Positions 35,860 through 45,375 of a stretch of 64,000 bases of DNA are shown here, piece after piece. The notes below the pieces were generated by a model, which had not been told where the DNA came from, did no database searches, and saw only the letters and a list, made by a program, of their open reading frames with translations. Positions within the stretch are counted from its first letter, which is position 1. Every line of letters begins with the position of its first letter. The DNA is from Neobacillus ginsengisoli. Lineage in GTDB: Bacteria > Bacillota > Bacilli > Bacillales_B > DSM-18226. A program made the position numbers and the translations under genes. The stretch covers positions 248,001 through 312,000 of the forward strand of contig NZ_JAUSTW010000004.1 in the NCBI RefSeq assembly GCF_030813055.1, in the 5' to 3' direction.

Positions 35860-36604
35860 AAAGTTTGAAGAAGAGCATGAAGAGCATATTGACGAATCAT
35901 GGTTAATCCCTTATGCAGACATTCTAACTCTTTTATTAGCCTTATTTATAGTTTTATTTGCATCAAGCAGCATCAATAAATATAAGTATGAAGGACTCAT
36001 GAATGCTCTAAAAGCGGAATTGACAGGTGCCAAAATAGAAAACCATCAATCCGGTCCAACAACCTCAGTAAAGAATAAGCAAATTAAAATTCAACAACAG
36101 CCACAACAGCAACCTAACAGCAGTTCAAATGTTGTCGTTAAAACCACAGAAGACATCGAGCTGGACCAACTAAAACAAAAACTAGAGAAATATATCATTG
36201 ACAACCACTTACAAACAGTTGTAACGCTTCAGGATTCAAAACGAGGAGTGGAGGTTACCTTAAAGGAAGTCATCCTATTTGATTCTGGAAGTGCTGTCTT
36301 AAAGGAACGTTCTTTTCAAACATTAGACGGGTTAGTTGGATTAATCAATACTGTTTCGAATCCTATCAGCATTGAAGGACATACTGATAATGTGCCAATT
36401 ATTTCAACTACATATCCTTCAAACTGGGAGTTGTCCTCTGCAAGAGCTGCTAGTGTTCTTCATTATTTTCAATCCAAAAATATTGCAGCAAACCGCTTGC
36501 AATTTACTGGATACGGCGAGTACAAGCCACTCTTTCCAAATGATAACAATGCTCACCGCCAAGCAAATCGGAGGGTGACAATCGTTATTTTACGTAATAG
36601 CTAA
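35843..36604 (+). CDS. motB: Flagellar motor stator protein MotB
   Basis: 253 aa. Single membrane segment with proton-binding Asp26 (WLIPYADILTLLLALFIVLF), a Gln-rich linker and an OmpA-type peptidoglycan-binding domain (SIEGHTDNVP, ANRLQFTGYGE). Start ATG 35843 chosen for GAGGAC upstream and the canonical MotB N-terminus; the frame is open further upstream inside motA. Confidence 0.96.
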   Translation: MRNQRKKFEEEHEEHIDESWLIPYADILTLLLALFIVLFASSSINKYKYEGLMNALKAELTGAKIENHQSGPTTSVKNKQIKIQQQPQQQPNSSSNVVVKTTEDIELDQLKQKLEKYIIDNHLQTVVTLQDSKRGVEVTLKEVILFDSGSAVLKERSFQTLDGLVGLINTVSNPISIEGHTDNVPIISTTYPSNWELSSARAASVLHYFQSKNIAANRLQFTGYGEYKPLFPNDNNAHRQANRRVTIVILRNS

Positions 36605-36635
36605 GCCTTATGAAAAATTATTTTTCATAAGGCTT
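36603..36635 (+). terminator. Terminator of motA-motB
   Basis: Stem AAGCCTTATGAAAAA/TTTTTCATAAGGCTT followed by TTTTC; it starts in the motB stop codon. The symmetric AT flanks could also act on the minus strand. Confidence 0.92.
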
Positions 36636-36740
36636 TTTTCCAAATAAAAAGGCCGTTGAATTTAATAATAGGCCTTAAGGGAGGAGTTAAATAGTTAAAT
36701 TCGTCCTAATCGAGATAAATGACGGCAATGACTTCAATTA

Positions 36741-37238
36741 TTAAAGAAACAATACCATATACTCGTCATCAAAGTAGCGACCATCGATTTTTAATGCTTT
36801 TTGCTCAATCCCGAAGGTTTTAAAGCCCAATGATGTATATAATTTTTTGGCTGACATATTTGTTGACACTACACATAGGTTAATCTGCTCGATTTCTTCA
36901 GCGTCTTTTGCCTTTTGAATGGCGGCTTGCATTATTGACTTTCCGATACCCATTCCCCGTTTCAGAGGAGAAACATACATCGCCACGATATTGGCCCGAT
37001 GCTTGAGTTTCGATTTTTGTTCTTTTAGCAAGGTACCAACGCCAATCAATTGTTCTTTTTCAAATACACCAAAAGTGAACGAAACCTCTGATTGTAATCT
37101 ACTCTCATAGTTTTCAACAGGAAACTCTTTTTCCTCTTCAAAACTCGAAGAGAATGCTTCAGGATTGTTTTTTAAAGCTTCTAATCTAATTTTTCGGTAT
37201 TCCTTAGCATCTTCTTGATTTAAAAGTCTGATATCCAT
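36741..37238 (-). CDS. GNAT family N-acetyltransferase
   Basis: 165 aa with the acetyl-CoA loop pattern PLKRGMGIGKSIMQAAI and the C-terminal NLCVVSTNMSAKKLYTSLGF. N-terminus MDIRLLNQEDAKEYRKIRLE is typical of RimI-like or toxin-modifying acetyltransferases. Substrate unknown. Monocistronic and convergent with motB. Confidence 0.85.
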   Translation of the reverse strand: MDIRLLNQEDAKEYRKIRLEALKNNPEAFSSSFEEEKEFPVENYESRLQSEVSFTFGVFEKEQLIGVGTLLKEQKSKLKHRANIVAMYVSPLKRGMGIGKSIMQAAIQKAKDAEEIEQINLCVVSTNMSAKKLYTSLGFKTFGIEQKALKIDGRYFDDEYMVLFL

Positions 37239-37509
37239 GTTTTCCCCCTATTTATTTAATTTTTCTGATATTGAATTAAAAATATTTTATCATATCAACC
37301 TATTAAAAATGTAGAAAGCAGTAAACTTCCATAACCGGAATTTACTGCTTTCTTATTATTACTTATGTATCGGCAAGTTTTTCTCGATCATCAAATGCCT
37401 TCTAGTAAAATCTTCCATGCCCCTTTTTTTATCTAAAGACCTATTTTTCCAACAACATCGGCTATTTTAAAAAACATAAATTTAAACAGCTCACTCCAAA
37501 GATAATAAA
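37239..37509. other. Intergenic stretch with a hairpin and no supported gene
   Basis: Contains the terminator-like hairpin at 37315-37353. A 19-codon minus-strand frame at 37359-37418 follows an AAAGGGG-like site but has no support from family or context. Confidence 0.5.
37315..37353 (-). terminator. Terminator-like hairpin downstream of the zinc-ribbon gene
   Basis: Stem GAAAGCAGTAAA/TTTACTGCTTTC with inner TTCC/GGAA pairing. T-rich sequence follows on both strands, so it may work in either direction. Confidence 0.7.
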
Positions 37510-37665
37510 TTATTTTTTAATCCTAAAAGCCCTTCTTTCTGCATACTGCGAGCAGGGGATACAAATCTTTACAGTCTCCCCTTTATCATTAATATATTTT
37601 CGAAGAGGTTTGACCTTTCTTTTGCAAATTGCACATTTATTATTAAAAAAACCAAAAATAGACAT
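37510..37665 (-). CDS. Small zinc-ribbon protein (51 aa)
   Basis: Short gene with a good ribosome site (GGGTGAG) eight bases before ATG 37665. The product has CAIC at residues 11-14 and CIPC at 35-38, a four-cysteine zinc ribbon, surrounded by a strongly basic chain (KRKVKPLRKY; AERRAFRIKK). Nucleic-acid or ribosome binding is possible. Family not recognised. It lies alone between the GNAT and uraD genes. Confidence 0.75.
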   Translation of the reverse strand: MSIFGFFNNKCAICKRKVKPLRKYINDKGETVKICIPCSQYAERRAFRIKK

Positions 37666-37854
37666 GTTTCTCACCCTCAATACCTAGTAATTTAGCTATA
37701 TTGCTGTTAGCTAATAAAATTCTTTTCCTTTATAATATGTCAAATATTACTAATATTGCAGGAAACCAAAAAGAAAAGACCATCCACTGATGATCTTATA
37801 CTATTGATAATAAAAAATTAATTTGTTTGGATTGGGGGGATGATTTTGATAGTC

Positions 37855-38406
37855 TTAGCTGGTGATAAAATCCTCCAAGCGGAAGAAGGCAATTTTATAA
37901 ATTTGGTTAAGCGATTCTTTTAATTCGTTATCAGGAGAATTGTTCACACGCTCCTTCAAACTTGCACGAATGGACTCTTTATTTTGACCTTTAACTGCCA
38001 TGATAAAAGGGAAACCGAATTTCCTAGTGTACGTCTCGTTGAGGGATAAAAATTCTTCATGTTCTTCTTTGGAGAGTCGATCAAGACCTGCCCCGGCTTG
38101 TTCCTTGATCGAGGCATCGGCCATTTGGACACGGCCGGCTAAATCAGGGTGCGCTCTTAGTAAAGCTAGTTTTTCCTCAATCGAAGACTGTTCGACCACA
38201 TTCTTCATTACGTGATGAAGATCGTTAACTGTAAGAAATGGCTGTTTTACCCATGCTCTTTCTGCAACCCAGGGCGAATGTTCAAACACCCAGCCAAGAG
38301 CTTTAGTAAATTCAGCTTGGTTCAGCTTATAAAGTTCCAATAATGGGAAACTCATGGCATCACTCATTTCTACTCGGGAGATATTTATTAAGGTTTTTGT
38401 ATTCAT
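37855..38406 (-). CDS. uraD: OHCU decarboxylase (UraD)
   Basis: Converts 2-oxo-4-hydroxy-4-carboxy-5-ureidoimidazoline to S-allantoin, the last step of uric acid oxidation. The 183-residue protein has the catalytic-His motif LLRAHPDLAG, the QAGAGLDRLS segment and FGFPFIMAVKG. In B. subtilis this domain is fused to uricase (PucL); here it stands alone and no uricase or HIU hydrolase is in the window. Last in the allC-M20-allB-uraD direction. Confidence 0.92.
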   Translation of the reverse strand: MNTKTLINISRVEMSDAMSFPLLELYKLNQAEFTKALGWVFEHSPWVAERAWVKQPFLTVNDLHHVMKNVVEQSSIEEKLALLRAHPDLAGRVQMADASIKEQAGAGLDRLSKEEHEEFLSLNETYTRKFGFPFIMAVKGQNKESIRASLKERVNNSPDNELKESLNQIYKIAFFRLEDFITS

Positions 38407-38485
38407 TGAAGCCTATTTTTCAACAAATTGTTCTCAGCTGGCAAACTATTTTTTGTATTGTTTCAATCTTCGAGTTTTGAATAAA

Positions 38486-39808
38486 TTATCCATCCGTGAA
38501 GACAATGGAACCTTTCACAATCGTTGTTACATTCTTCCCTCTAAAAACCTTACCAATATAGGGTGAATGTGGATGACGGTAAAATAGGTCTTCTTTTTTC
38601 AATGTGAATCGCTGATTTAAATGTATAATTGCTAAATCTGCATCGCTCCCCACAGAAATCGAACCCTTAGTTGGAAACAATCCAAATCGTTTCGCCGGAT
38701 TAGTAGACACAGTTTGCACAATTCTTTGTAAAGGTATATTTCTTTTCCAATACCCTTCCTCTAAGAGCACAGATAAGGTGGACTGTGCTCCGCTGATTCC
38801 TCCCCACGCTCTAAATAAATTGCCGTTTAAGGCTTGCTTCATATTAGGCGGAGCCGGGGAATGGTCAGAGCCGATGACATCAATTTCACCATTAGCAAAT
38901 GCTGCCCATAAGAATTCAACCTCTTCCGTGTCTCTTAAAGGTGGTGCACATTTAGCAATTGGGCCCAGTTCGGTAAAATCCTCAACGGTTAATGACAAGT
39001 AATGAGGACAAGTTTCAACCGAAACATCGATTCCTCTTTGCTTTGCTTCAGTTACGAGTTTAACAACCTTACTGCTGCTTGCATGAACAATATGAAGCTT
39101 ACAACCAGTTGCTTCTGCGTAAGAAAGGACCCTTCTTACTGCTTCCAATTCTGAGATGATAGGTCGTGATTCACAAAAGTCTTTTGCTGAAACCTTTCCC
39201 TCATTTTGCTTTTGGCAAGCCAATTGGTCTGTAATTACGGTGCTTTCGGCATGAACAGCCAAAATGGAACCGAGTCTTGCAATTTCATTCATCCCCTTAA
39301 AAAGGGTAACATCATCAGAATGATGAAATTCATCAATCCCGCTTGGTGACATAAATGCTTTAAATCCGATGACACCACAATGATGTAATTCTTCTAAATT
39401 ACTTACGTTTTCAGGGACAAGCCCGCCCCATAGCCGATAATCGGTAACCGATTTCATATGAGCTTGTTCTTGTTTTAATTCAAATCCTACCTTATTAATT
39501 GTAGGGGGATTGCTATTCAATGGCATATCAAAAAAAGTAGTGACCCCGCCTGCTGCTAAACTTTTACTGCCAGTAGAAAACCCCTCCCATTCTGTTCTGC
39601 CTGGTTCATTAAGATGGACGTGAGTGTCAATCAATCCAGGAAGAATATGGTAACCAACTGCATCTATTTCCTTTTCTGCTTTATCTTTAATAGGAGCTTG
39701 AGCTGTTATTTCAATTATTTTTCCTTCTTTTATCCCAATATCACCTTTAAAGCAATTGTCAGAGGTTACTATGATCCCATTTCGGATTATTAGATCATAA
39801 TCAGACAT
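38486..39808 (-). CDS. allB: Allantoinase
   Basis: Zinc amidohydrolase opening allantoin to allantoate, 440 aa. Metal ligands: GLIDTHVHLNEPG, the carboxylated lysine in GFKAFMSPSG, His in LHIVHASS, and Asp in GSDHSPAP. Length standard for AllB/PucH. Lies 36 bp after the M20 gene, in the ureide operon. Confidence 0.95.
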   Translation of the reverse strand: MSDYDLIIRNGIIVTSDNCFKGDIGIKEGKIIEITAQAPIKDKAEKEIDAVGYHILPGLIDTHVHLNEPGRTEWEGFSTGSKSLAAGGVTTFFDMPLNSNPPTINKVGFELKQEQAHMKSVTDYRLWGGLVPENVSNLEELHHCGVIGFKAFMSPSGIDEFHHSDDVTLFKGMNEIARLGSILAVHAESTVITDQLACQKQNEGKVSAKDFCESRPIISELEAVRRVLSYAEATGCKLHIVHASSSKVVKLVTEAKQRGIDVSVETCPHYLSLTVEDFTELGPIAKCAPPLRDTEEVEFLWAAFANGEIDVIGSDHSPAPPNMKQALNGNLFRAWGGISGAQSTLSVLLEEGYWKRNIPLQRIVQTVSTNPAKRFGLFPTKGSISVGSDADLAIIHLNQRFTLKKEDLFYRHPHSPYIGKVFRGKNVTTIVKGSIVFTDG

Positions 39809-39844
39809 ACTATGCTCCTTTTGCTCTTAATATGAGCGGCCCTT

Positions 39845-41104
39845 TTAGATTTGTTTATGCAAAAGATCGTAAAGTGCTAAAGCAACTATTTTAGTAGATT
39901 TTACTAAATCATCAATCTTTACATGTTCATCCGCACGGTGTCCATTTGCTTCTAATAATGTCCGTGGACCGGCTCCAAATAAAACAACAGGAATACCGGC
40001 CTCGGCAAAATGGCGTGCATCTGTATACAATGGTGATCCCCCAACCGGCAGCTCTCCTCCGATAATTTCTGTCCAGTTAGCTGAAATCGATTGTACCAAT
40101 GGAGAGTCAACAGGTACCGGTCCAAAACTGCGTGCCAGTAAAACCTGTTTGATTTCTGCTTCAACGCCCGGATAATTTTCAAGCGCTTCAGCAATCACAT
40201 TTCGAATTTCTGTTTCTGCAACCTCCGGATTTTCTTCTGGAATCAAACGTCTGTCAAGTCTGATAACAGCTGTATCCGGTACCACATTTGTATTAATACC
40301 ACCGGAAATTAAGCCGACAACTAAACTAGGGGATTCAATTCCAGGCACTTCTGATTTCACTTTTGTAAATCCTTTTCTGTATTCATAAAGAGCACTCAAG
40401 ACTCCTGTCATAGCTTCCAGAGCATCATGTCCATATTGCGGTTCAGCAGCATGTGCAGACTTCCCTTTCAGTTTTACTTCCAAATGAAGGCATCCGTTAT
40501 GGGCATTTACAAGGGAATAGGTAAAACCGGGGCAAATCGCCATATCGGGATTAATTAAGCCTTTTTCAAGTAACCATTTTGGACCAATACCACCGCCAGT
40601 TTCTTCATCAAAGGTAAAGGCTAATGAAATTTTACCGTTTAATTTAGCTTGTATCTGTCTTAAAGCCAATACCGCGAATGTATAGGAAGCAATATCAGAT
40701 TTTGATACGGCCGCTCCACGGCCATATAGTTTTCCATCTAAAACCTTTCCACCGTAAGGTTCTTGCGTCCAGCCAAGCCCCGGAGGGACCACATCTCCAT
40801 GAGAATTCAAAGTTATCTCAGGACCTTGCCCGTTGCCAAAGGTAGTGAAGCCAATAACGTTTGATGCTTTAATCATTCCCGTTGCTTTCACTTTTTCATC
40901 TTCGACTTCATTAATTGAAACGTTTTCAAATCCAAATTCATCAAGACGTTTAAAAATATGTTCAGCGATTTTTTGGCAATCCCCCGGAGGGTTATCAGAA
41001 GGGATCGAGACGAGCTCTTTTAAGAACGTAATCAATTGTTCCTGTTGCTGTTCAATATTATTGATTAATTGCTGTTTTTCATGGCTTAATGTTTTTGCCG
41101 TCAA
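39845..41104 (-). CDS. M20 family metallo-hydrolase (ArgE/DapE-like)
   Basis: 419 aa with metal-site motifs SHGDVVPP, GRGAAVSKSD and FDEETGGG, a dimerisation domain (GKSAHAAEPQYGHDA), and YTDARHFAEAGIP. Its place between allC and allB suggests a ureide-related amide hydrolase, but the substrate cannot be read from sequence. The start is TTG, overlapping the allC stop as TTGA, with GAAGGAGAG upstream. Confidence 0.85.
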   Translation of the reverse strand: MTAKTLSHEKQQLINNIEQQQEQLITFLKELVSIPSDNPPGDCQKIAEHIFKRLDEFGFENVSINEVEDEKVKATGMIKASNVIGFTTFGNGQGPEITLNSHGDVVPPGLGWTQEPYGGKVLDGKLYGRGAAVSKSDIASYTFAVLALRQIQAKLNGKISLAFTFDEETGGGIGPKWLLEKGLINPDMAICPGFTYSLVNAHNGCLHLEVKLKGKSAHAAEPQYGHDALEAMTGVLSALYEYRKGFTKVKSEVPGIESPSLVVGLISGGINTNVVPDTAVIRLDRRLIPEENPEVAETEIRNVIAEALENYPGVEAEIKQVLLARSFGPVPVDSPLVQSISANWTEIIGGELPVGGSPLYTDARHFAEAGIPVVLFGAGPRTLLEANGHRADEHVKIDDLVKSTKIVALALYDLLHKQI

Positions 41105-42393
41105 ATTACTCTCTCCTTCAATATATTTTTATCCTTAACGATTAATTGAATAACTGTATCCAGTAAGACTTTAGCGCCAATTTCCATATCTTTAACGGAA
41201 GCGAATTCCTCTGGATTATGACTAATTCCCTCTTTGCAGCGAACAAAAATCATTCCTATTTTTGTTAAAGCAGCCATTGCCATTGCATCATGACCGGCAC
41301 CGCTAACTAAAAAGATTGGTTTTATTCCATTTGCTAGAATAGCAGATTCTATCGCAGCCGTAATTCCGTTATTACAAAGGGTTGGAGCTGTTTCCATCAT
41401 TTTTTCTACGTGAAAAGTTAATTTGCGTTTTTCACAAATTTCTTCTGCTGCCCGAAAGATTGATTTAATTACTTCATTTTTCCTCTGTACATCTGTATCA
41501 CGAATATCTAATGTACCATTCACTTCACCCGGTATAACATTGCTTGCTCCGGGAACAACCTGCAACTTTCCAACAGTGGCCACAATCGGAACGTTTTCTT
41601 TTGCTAATCGTTCAATTTCAATGATCCATTCTGCGGTGCCTGCAAGAGCATCTTTGCGGAGTGTAACAGGGACAGTCCCTGCATGGCCTGCAAATCCCGT
41701 AATTTTAAATGAATACCTTGAAGCTCCGGCTATTCCTGATACAATTCCGCAAGGGAGACCTTCTGCTTCTAGAACCGGGCCTTGTTCAATATGTAGCTCT
41801 AAATATCCCAGTACGTTTTTGGGGTCCAGTGCAGCTGATTGATAGTTATGCGGCGCTAATCCCAATTGTTGGAGAGCACCGGCCAAAGATACACCCTGTT
41901 CATCCTTTACTGCCAAAGTTTCTTCTGAAAAAGTACCAGCTATCGCCTTACTGCCTAAGAAAGTTGAATGAAATCTGACGCCCTCTTCATCACAGAAACC
42001 AATAATCTCGATCGGATTTTCCAATCTGGTATCATTTTCAAAGAGTACGTTAACAATTTCAATTCCGGAGATTACCCCCAACATTCCATCAAATTTCCCG
42101 CCATTAATTACGGTATCAAGATGTGATCCTATTAGGATTACGGGTGCATCAGGTTTTGAGCCTTCATATCTTCCAATAATATTATTGAGGTTATCGATTC
42201 GTACAGTCATTCCCGCGTCAATCATCCATTTTTCAACCAGTTTTTGACCTGATTGAAATTCTTTTGTAAATGATAACCGTGTCACCCCTTTTGACGGCTC
42301 GGAGCAACTTGCCAGCTCCTCAATTCTCCTTGCAATTCTTTGGCCATTGATTTGCAGTTTGCAGTCAGCCAACTGACATCCTCCTTGTCGCAA
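41101..42393 (-). CDS. allC: Allantoate amidohydrolase
   Basis: M20-type hydrolase of the AllC/HyuC group, 430 aa, releasing ammonia and CO2 from allantoate. Motifs: IGSHLDTV, FCDEEGVRF, ELHIEQGPVLE, GFAGHAGTVPV and SGAGHDAMAMA. First gene of the ureide operon. A carbamoylase (HyuC/ureidopropionase) role is the alternative, made less likely by the adjacent allantoinase. Confidence 0.9.
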   Translation of the reverse strand: MRQGGCQLADCKLQINGQRIARRIEELASCSEPSKGVTRLSFTKEFQSGQKLVEKWMIDAGMTVRIDNLNNIIGRYEGSKPDAPVILIGSHLDTVINGGKFDGMLGVISGIEIVNVLFENDTRLENPIEIIGFCDEEGVRFHSTFLGSKAIAGTFSEETLAVKDEQGVSLAGALQQLGLAPHNYQSAALDPKNVLGYLELHIEQGPVLEAEGLPCGIVSGIAGASRYSFKITGFAGHAGTVPVTLRKDALAGTAEWIIEIERLAKENVPIVATVGKLQVVPGASNVIPGEVNGTLDIRDTDVQRKNEVIKSIFRAAEEICEKRKLTFHVEKMMETAPTLCNNGITAAIESAILANGIKPIFLVSGAGHDAMAMAALTKIGMIFVRCKEGISHNPEEFASVKDMEIGAKVLLDTVIQLIVKDKNILKERVI

Positions 42394-42578
42394 TTGTTAA
42401 GGTAAACTTGTGATATCTGTACTATTTAAAATTTAAAGATTTTTCTGATAATATTTTACCATAAAAAACCTCTATATTAATCTATATGTGTTCATACGGA
42501 TACAATTATAATAAGTTTTTTCGTAAGTTTTATAGTATGATGGTAGTTATAAATTTGAATTGAAAGGAATCATCGGAA

Positions 42579-43400
42579 ATGACATATAAAATGATTGTAC
42601 TAGATTTAGATGATACATTATTAACGGACGATCTTACCATTTCACCGCGTACCAAGCAAGCATTAATGGATGCACAAGCTTCGGGAGTCAAAGTGGTGTT
42701 AGCATCCGGCCGCCCTACCTTTGCCATGTATTCTATTGCTGAAGAGCTCCGATTAAAGGATTACGGTAGTTTTATCCTTTCGTATAATGGTGCAAAAATT
42801 ACAAACTGCCAAACAGGTGAAGAGCTTTTTAGCAGCACATTACCGCCTGAAACGGTACATCGCTTATATGACCTAAGTCGACGGGAGAATGTATGGATCC
42901 ACACATATATCGGGGATACCATTATTACAGAGTCTGCAAACCAATATACAAATATTGAAGGTGAGATTACCGGTCTTGAGATCGTTAAAGTTGACAGTTT
43001 TGTAGATTCAGTTACAGATCCTGTTGTCAAAGTGTTAATGGTAGAGACGTCTGCAAAGCTCGAAGCAGTTGAAAAGAAACTGCAACAAGAACTGGCAGGA
43101 GAATTAAGTATCATGCGTTCTAAGCCTTTTTTCTTGGAATTTTTAGAAAAAGGTGTAACAAAAGGGTCAAGCCTGCATCATTTAATCGGAAAGCTGGGAA
43201 TTAAACGTGAGGAAGTCATTGCAATGGGAGATAGTTACAATGATCTGGCAATGATCGAGTTTGCCGGCCTTGGAGTTGCTATGGGTAACGCACCTGACGA
43301 CATTAAGCAAAAAGCAGATTACGTAACTGACACGAATATGAATGATGGAGTAGCAAAAGTAGTTGAAAAATTTGTATTGAAATCAAAGGTCATTATATAA
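42579..43400 (+). CDS. Cof-type HAD-IIB phosphatase
   Basis: 273 aa. HAD motifs: DLDDTLL (nucleophile Asp), LASGRP, and a C-terminal KGSSLHHL then AMGDSYNDLAMI; a C2-type cap lies between. Similar to Bacillus YwpJ/YidA sugar or nucleotide phosphatases. Ribosome site AAAGGAA. Divergent from allC and convergent with ppaC. Confidence 0.9.
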   Translation: MTYKMIVLDLDDTLLTDDLTISPRTKQALMDAQASGVKVVLASGRPTFAMYSIAEELRLKDYGSFILSYNGAKITNCQTGEELFSSTLPPETVHRLYDLSRRENVWIHTYIGDTIITESANQYTNIEGEITGLEIVKVDSFVDSVTDPVVKVLMVETSAKLEAVEKKLQQELAGELSIMRSKPFFLEFLEKGVTKGSSLHHLIGKLGIKREEVIAMGDSYNDLAMIEFAGLGVAMGNAPDDIKQKADYVTDTNMNDGVAKVVEKFVLKSKVII

Positions 43401-43402
43401 TA

Positions 43403-43430
43403 AGAAAACTCGCCGCTTGGCGAGTTTTCT
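43403..43430. terminator. Bidirectional terminator between HAD gene and ppaC
   Basis: 12-bp stem AGAAAACTCGCC/GGCGAGTTTTCT with a four-base loop; T-rich runs on either strand. Confidence 0.93.
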
Positions 43431-43438
43431 TTCTTTTA

Positions 43439-44374
43439 TTATAGTCCTTTGTTAAAAATGTCTGTTAACACTGGGACAATTTGTTTTTTACGTGATACAA
43501 CGCCTTTTAAGGTTGCAGTATTATTAGAAAGAGTAACATTATAAGCTTTTTCAACAGCAATGGTTTTATTTCCTAATGCCAAAGCGATTGAATCATTTGT
43601 TAGAATGTCAGTAACAACAAATAAGAATAGGTCCAGGTTCTTATCGGCAATCACTTTAGAAATCGTTGCTTCCAATTCTTCTTTACGGGACAGCACATCA
43701 TTTGTATCTACTGCATTCACCTGTGCAATTTCAACTTTGCTAGAACCCATTTCAAATTCTTTTGCATCAAGGGAGATAAGCTGTTGTACTGTTTTATCAC
43801 TTAAATCCGCACCGGCTTTGAGCATTTCCAAACCATATGTATCTGCATCAACACCGGCAATGGCTGCTAATTCACGTGCAGCAGCCACATCTTCTGCAGT
43901 ACATGTTGGGGATTTAAATAGCAAGGAGTCAGAAATGATGGCAGATAGCATCAGACCGGCAATTTCTTTCTTAATTTGTTTGCCATTTTCTTTATACATT
44001 TTATTTAAAATTGTTGCTGTACATCCAACTGGCTCGCAGCGGTAATATAAAGGATCGCTTGTTTCAAAATTAGCAATACGGTGATGGTCGATTACTTCTA
44101 AAACACGTACATCCGCAATGTCATTCGCGCTTTGTTGACGCTCATTGTGGTCTACCAAAATGACAGAATTCACTTCACTCGCAACTGCTTCAACCAAACG
44201 CGGAACTTCTGCATTGAAATGGCTAAGAGCATATTCCGTTTCGCCATTAATTTCTCCAAGCCTAACAGGTTCAACATCCAAGCCTAATTGTTTTTTCAGG
44301 TCTGCATAGGCAATCGCAGAACAAATCGTATCTGTGTCGGGATTCTTATGACCAAAAATAAGTACTTTTTCCAT
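43439..44374 (-). CDS. ppaC: Manganese-dependent inorganic pyrophosphatase
   Basis: Family II pyrophosphatase, 311 aa. DHH-type motifs: [21 protein letters not shown] and [12 protein letters not shown], with the C-terminal SRKKQIVP arginine-lysine motif. Hydrolyses PPi for biosynthesis. Monocistronic. Confidence 0.97.
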   Translation of the reverse strand: MEKVLIFGHKNPDTDTICSAIAYADLKKQLGLDVEPVRLGEINGETEYALSHFNAEVPRLVEAVASEVNSVILVDHNERQQSANDIADVRVLEVIDHHRIANFETSDPLYYRCEPVGCTATILNKMYKENGKQIKKEIAGLMLSAIISDSLLFKSPTCTAEDVAAARELAAIAGVDADTYGLEMLKAGADLSDKTVQQLISLDAKEFEMGSSKVEIAQVNAVDTNDVLSRKEELEATISKVIADKNLDLFLFVVTDILTNDSIALALGNKTIAVEKAYNVTLSNNTATLKGVVSRKKQIVPVLTDIFNKGL

Positions 44375-44486
44375 TTGAATGACTCCTTAATCGAATAAAA
44401 TATACGGACCTACCCATAAATGTGAATGACCCTATGGCAAATTATATATTAATCCGATAAAGGTTTCAAAAAAAACTTATCAATTA

Positions 44487-45344
44487 TCATCTTTTTACCA
44501 TCTGCACCTGTTCGGTTGTTTTCGTAAAGCCATTGTTTAGTAAGTATTGGGTTGCAACGTTTTTCATAGAAGCATTGATTGTGATAACGTTTACCGGATT
44601 GTTTTCCCAATCGGTTATTTTTGCAAAAATTGCTTGTATCGTTTCTTCTTTAAAATCTTGAATTAGCTCAAGTTGATATAAAAGTACTTTTTCAATATTG
44701 CCTTCCTGATCCCAAACTCGTTTAAATAAAGCATAACCTAATGGATTATGGTCATGATCAAAGTAGATTTGCGCTTCTCCTGATTTAACGCTTTGCCACT
44801 GACATTGCCACGCTACGTTTCCATTATAAAACGGCAATGCCGGAAGCTGTTCAGGACGAATTGTCCGGGAAAGGATACCATCGCCGCTATCGCTTTGGAT
44901 TTCCGGAGTTCCGCTTAAATAAACGAGGGAGTCAACGACTTGATAACCGAACTGTTCATATAAACGGATCGCTCGTTCATTTTCTTTAATGGCTTCAAGT
45001 GTAGCGACCTCCGCTTCCTCTTCTTGATAAATTTTTAAAATCTCCTCCATTAGAAGTTTAGAAACCCCTTTTCCGCGATGCTCTGTTGCTACTCCTGTTC
45101 CGCCATTCCAGGAAATTTTTTTGCCGTCAACAATCCGAAATCCGTTTAAGACAATCCCAACCGGATTCTCTTGATCAAATGCAATGATGGAATGGTTCAT
45201 CGATAAGCCCTCGTTTACCAACCGATTGAAAAAAGTTTCAGGGGTCATTTCCAATTTTACAAAATAGCCTTCAAACCCTTTATTCCAGGCTGTAACCGCT
45301 TCGTTAATTGTGCAATCAGTTAATTTTTTAATCGTAATGTTCAT
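44487..45344 (-). CDS. GNAT family N-acetyltransferase
   Basis: 285 aa with a standard GNAT acetyl-CoA site in the first half (ATEHRGKGVSKLLMEEILK, then NERAIRLYEQFGYQV) and a degenerate C-terminal GNAT-like half. Start ATG 45344 has AGGAG eight bases upstream; the GTG further upstream overlaps that site. Substrate unknown. Confidence 0.85.
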   Translation of the reverse strand: MNITIKKLTDCTINEAVTAWNKGFEGYFVKLEMTPETFFNRLVNEGLSMNHSIIAFDQENPVGIVLNGFRIVDGKKISWNGGTGVATEHRGKGVSKLLMEEILKIYQEEEAEVATLEAIKENERAIRLYEQFGYQVVDSLVYLSGTPEIQSDSGDGILSRTIRPEQLPALPFYNGNVAWQCQWQSVKSGEAQIYFDHDHNPLGYALFKRVWDQEGNIEKVLLYQLELIQDFKEETIQAIFAKITDWENNPVNVITINASMKNVATQYLLNNGFTKTTEQVQMVKR

Positions 45345-45375
45345 TGGAATTCTCCTCACTTAACAATAATTAGTT

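Noticed and set aside
37359..37418. 19-codon minus-strand frame with a possible AAAGGGG site
   Set aside because: Too short to judge and no conserved feature; could be chance in AT-rich DNA.
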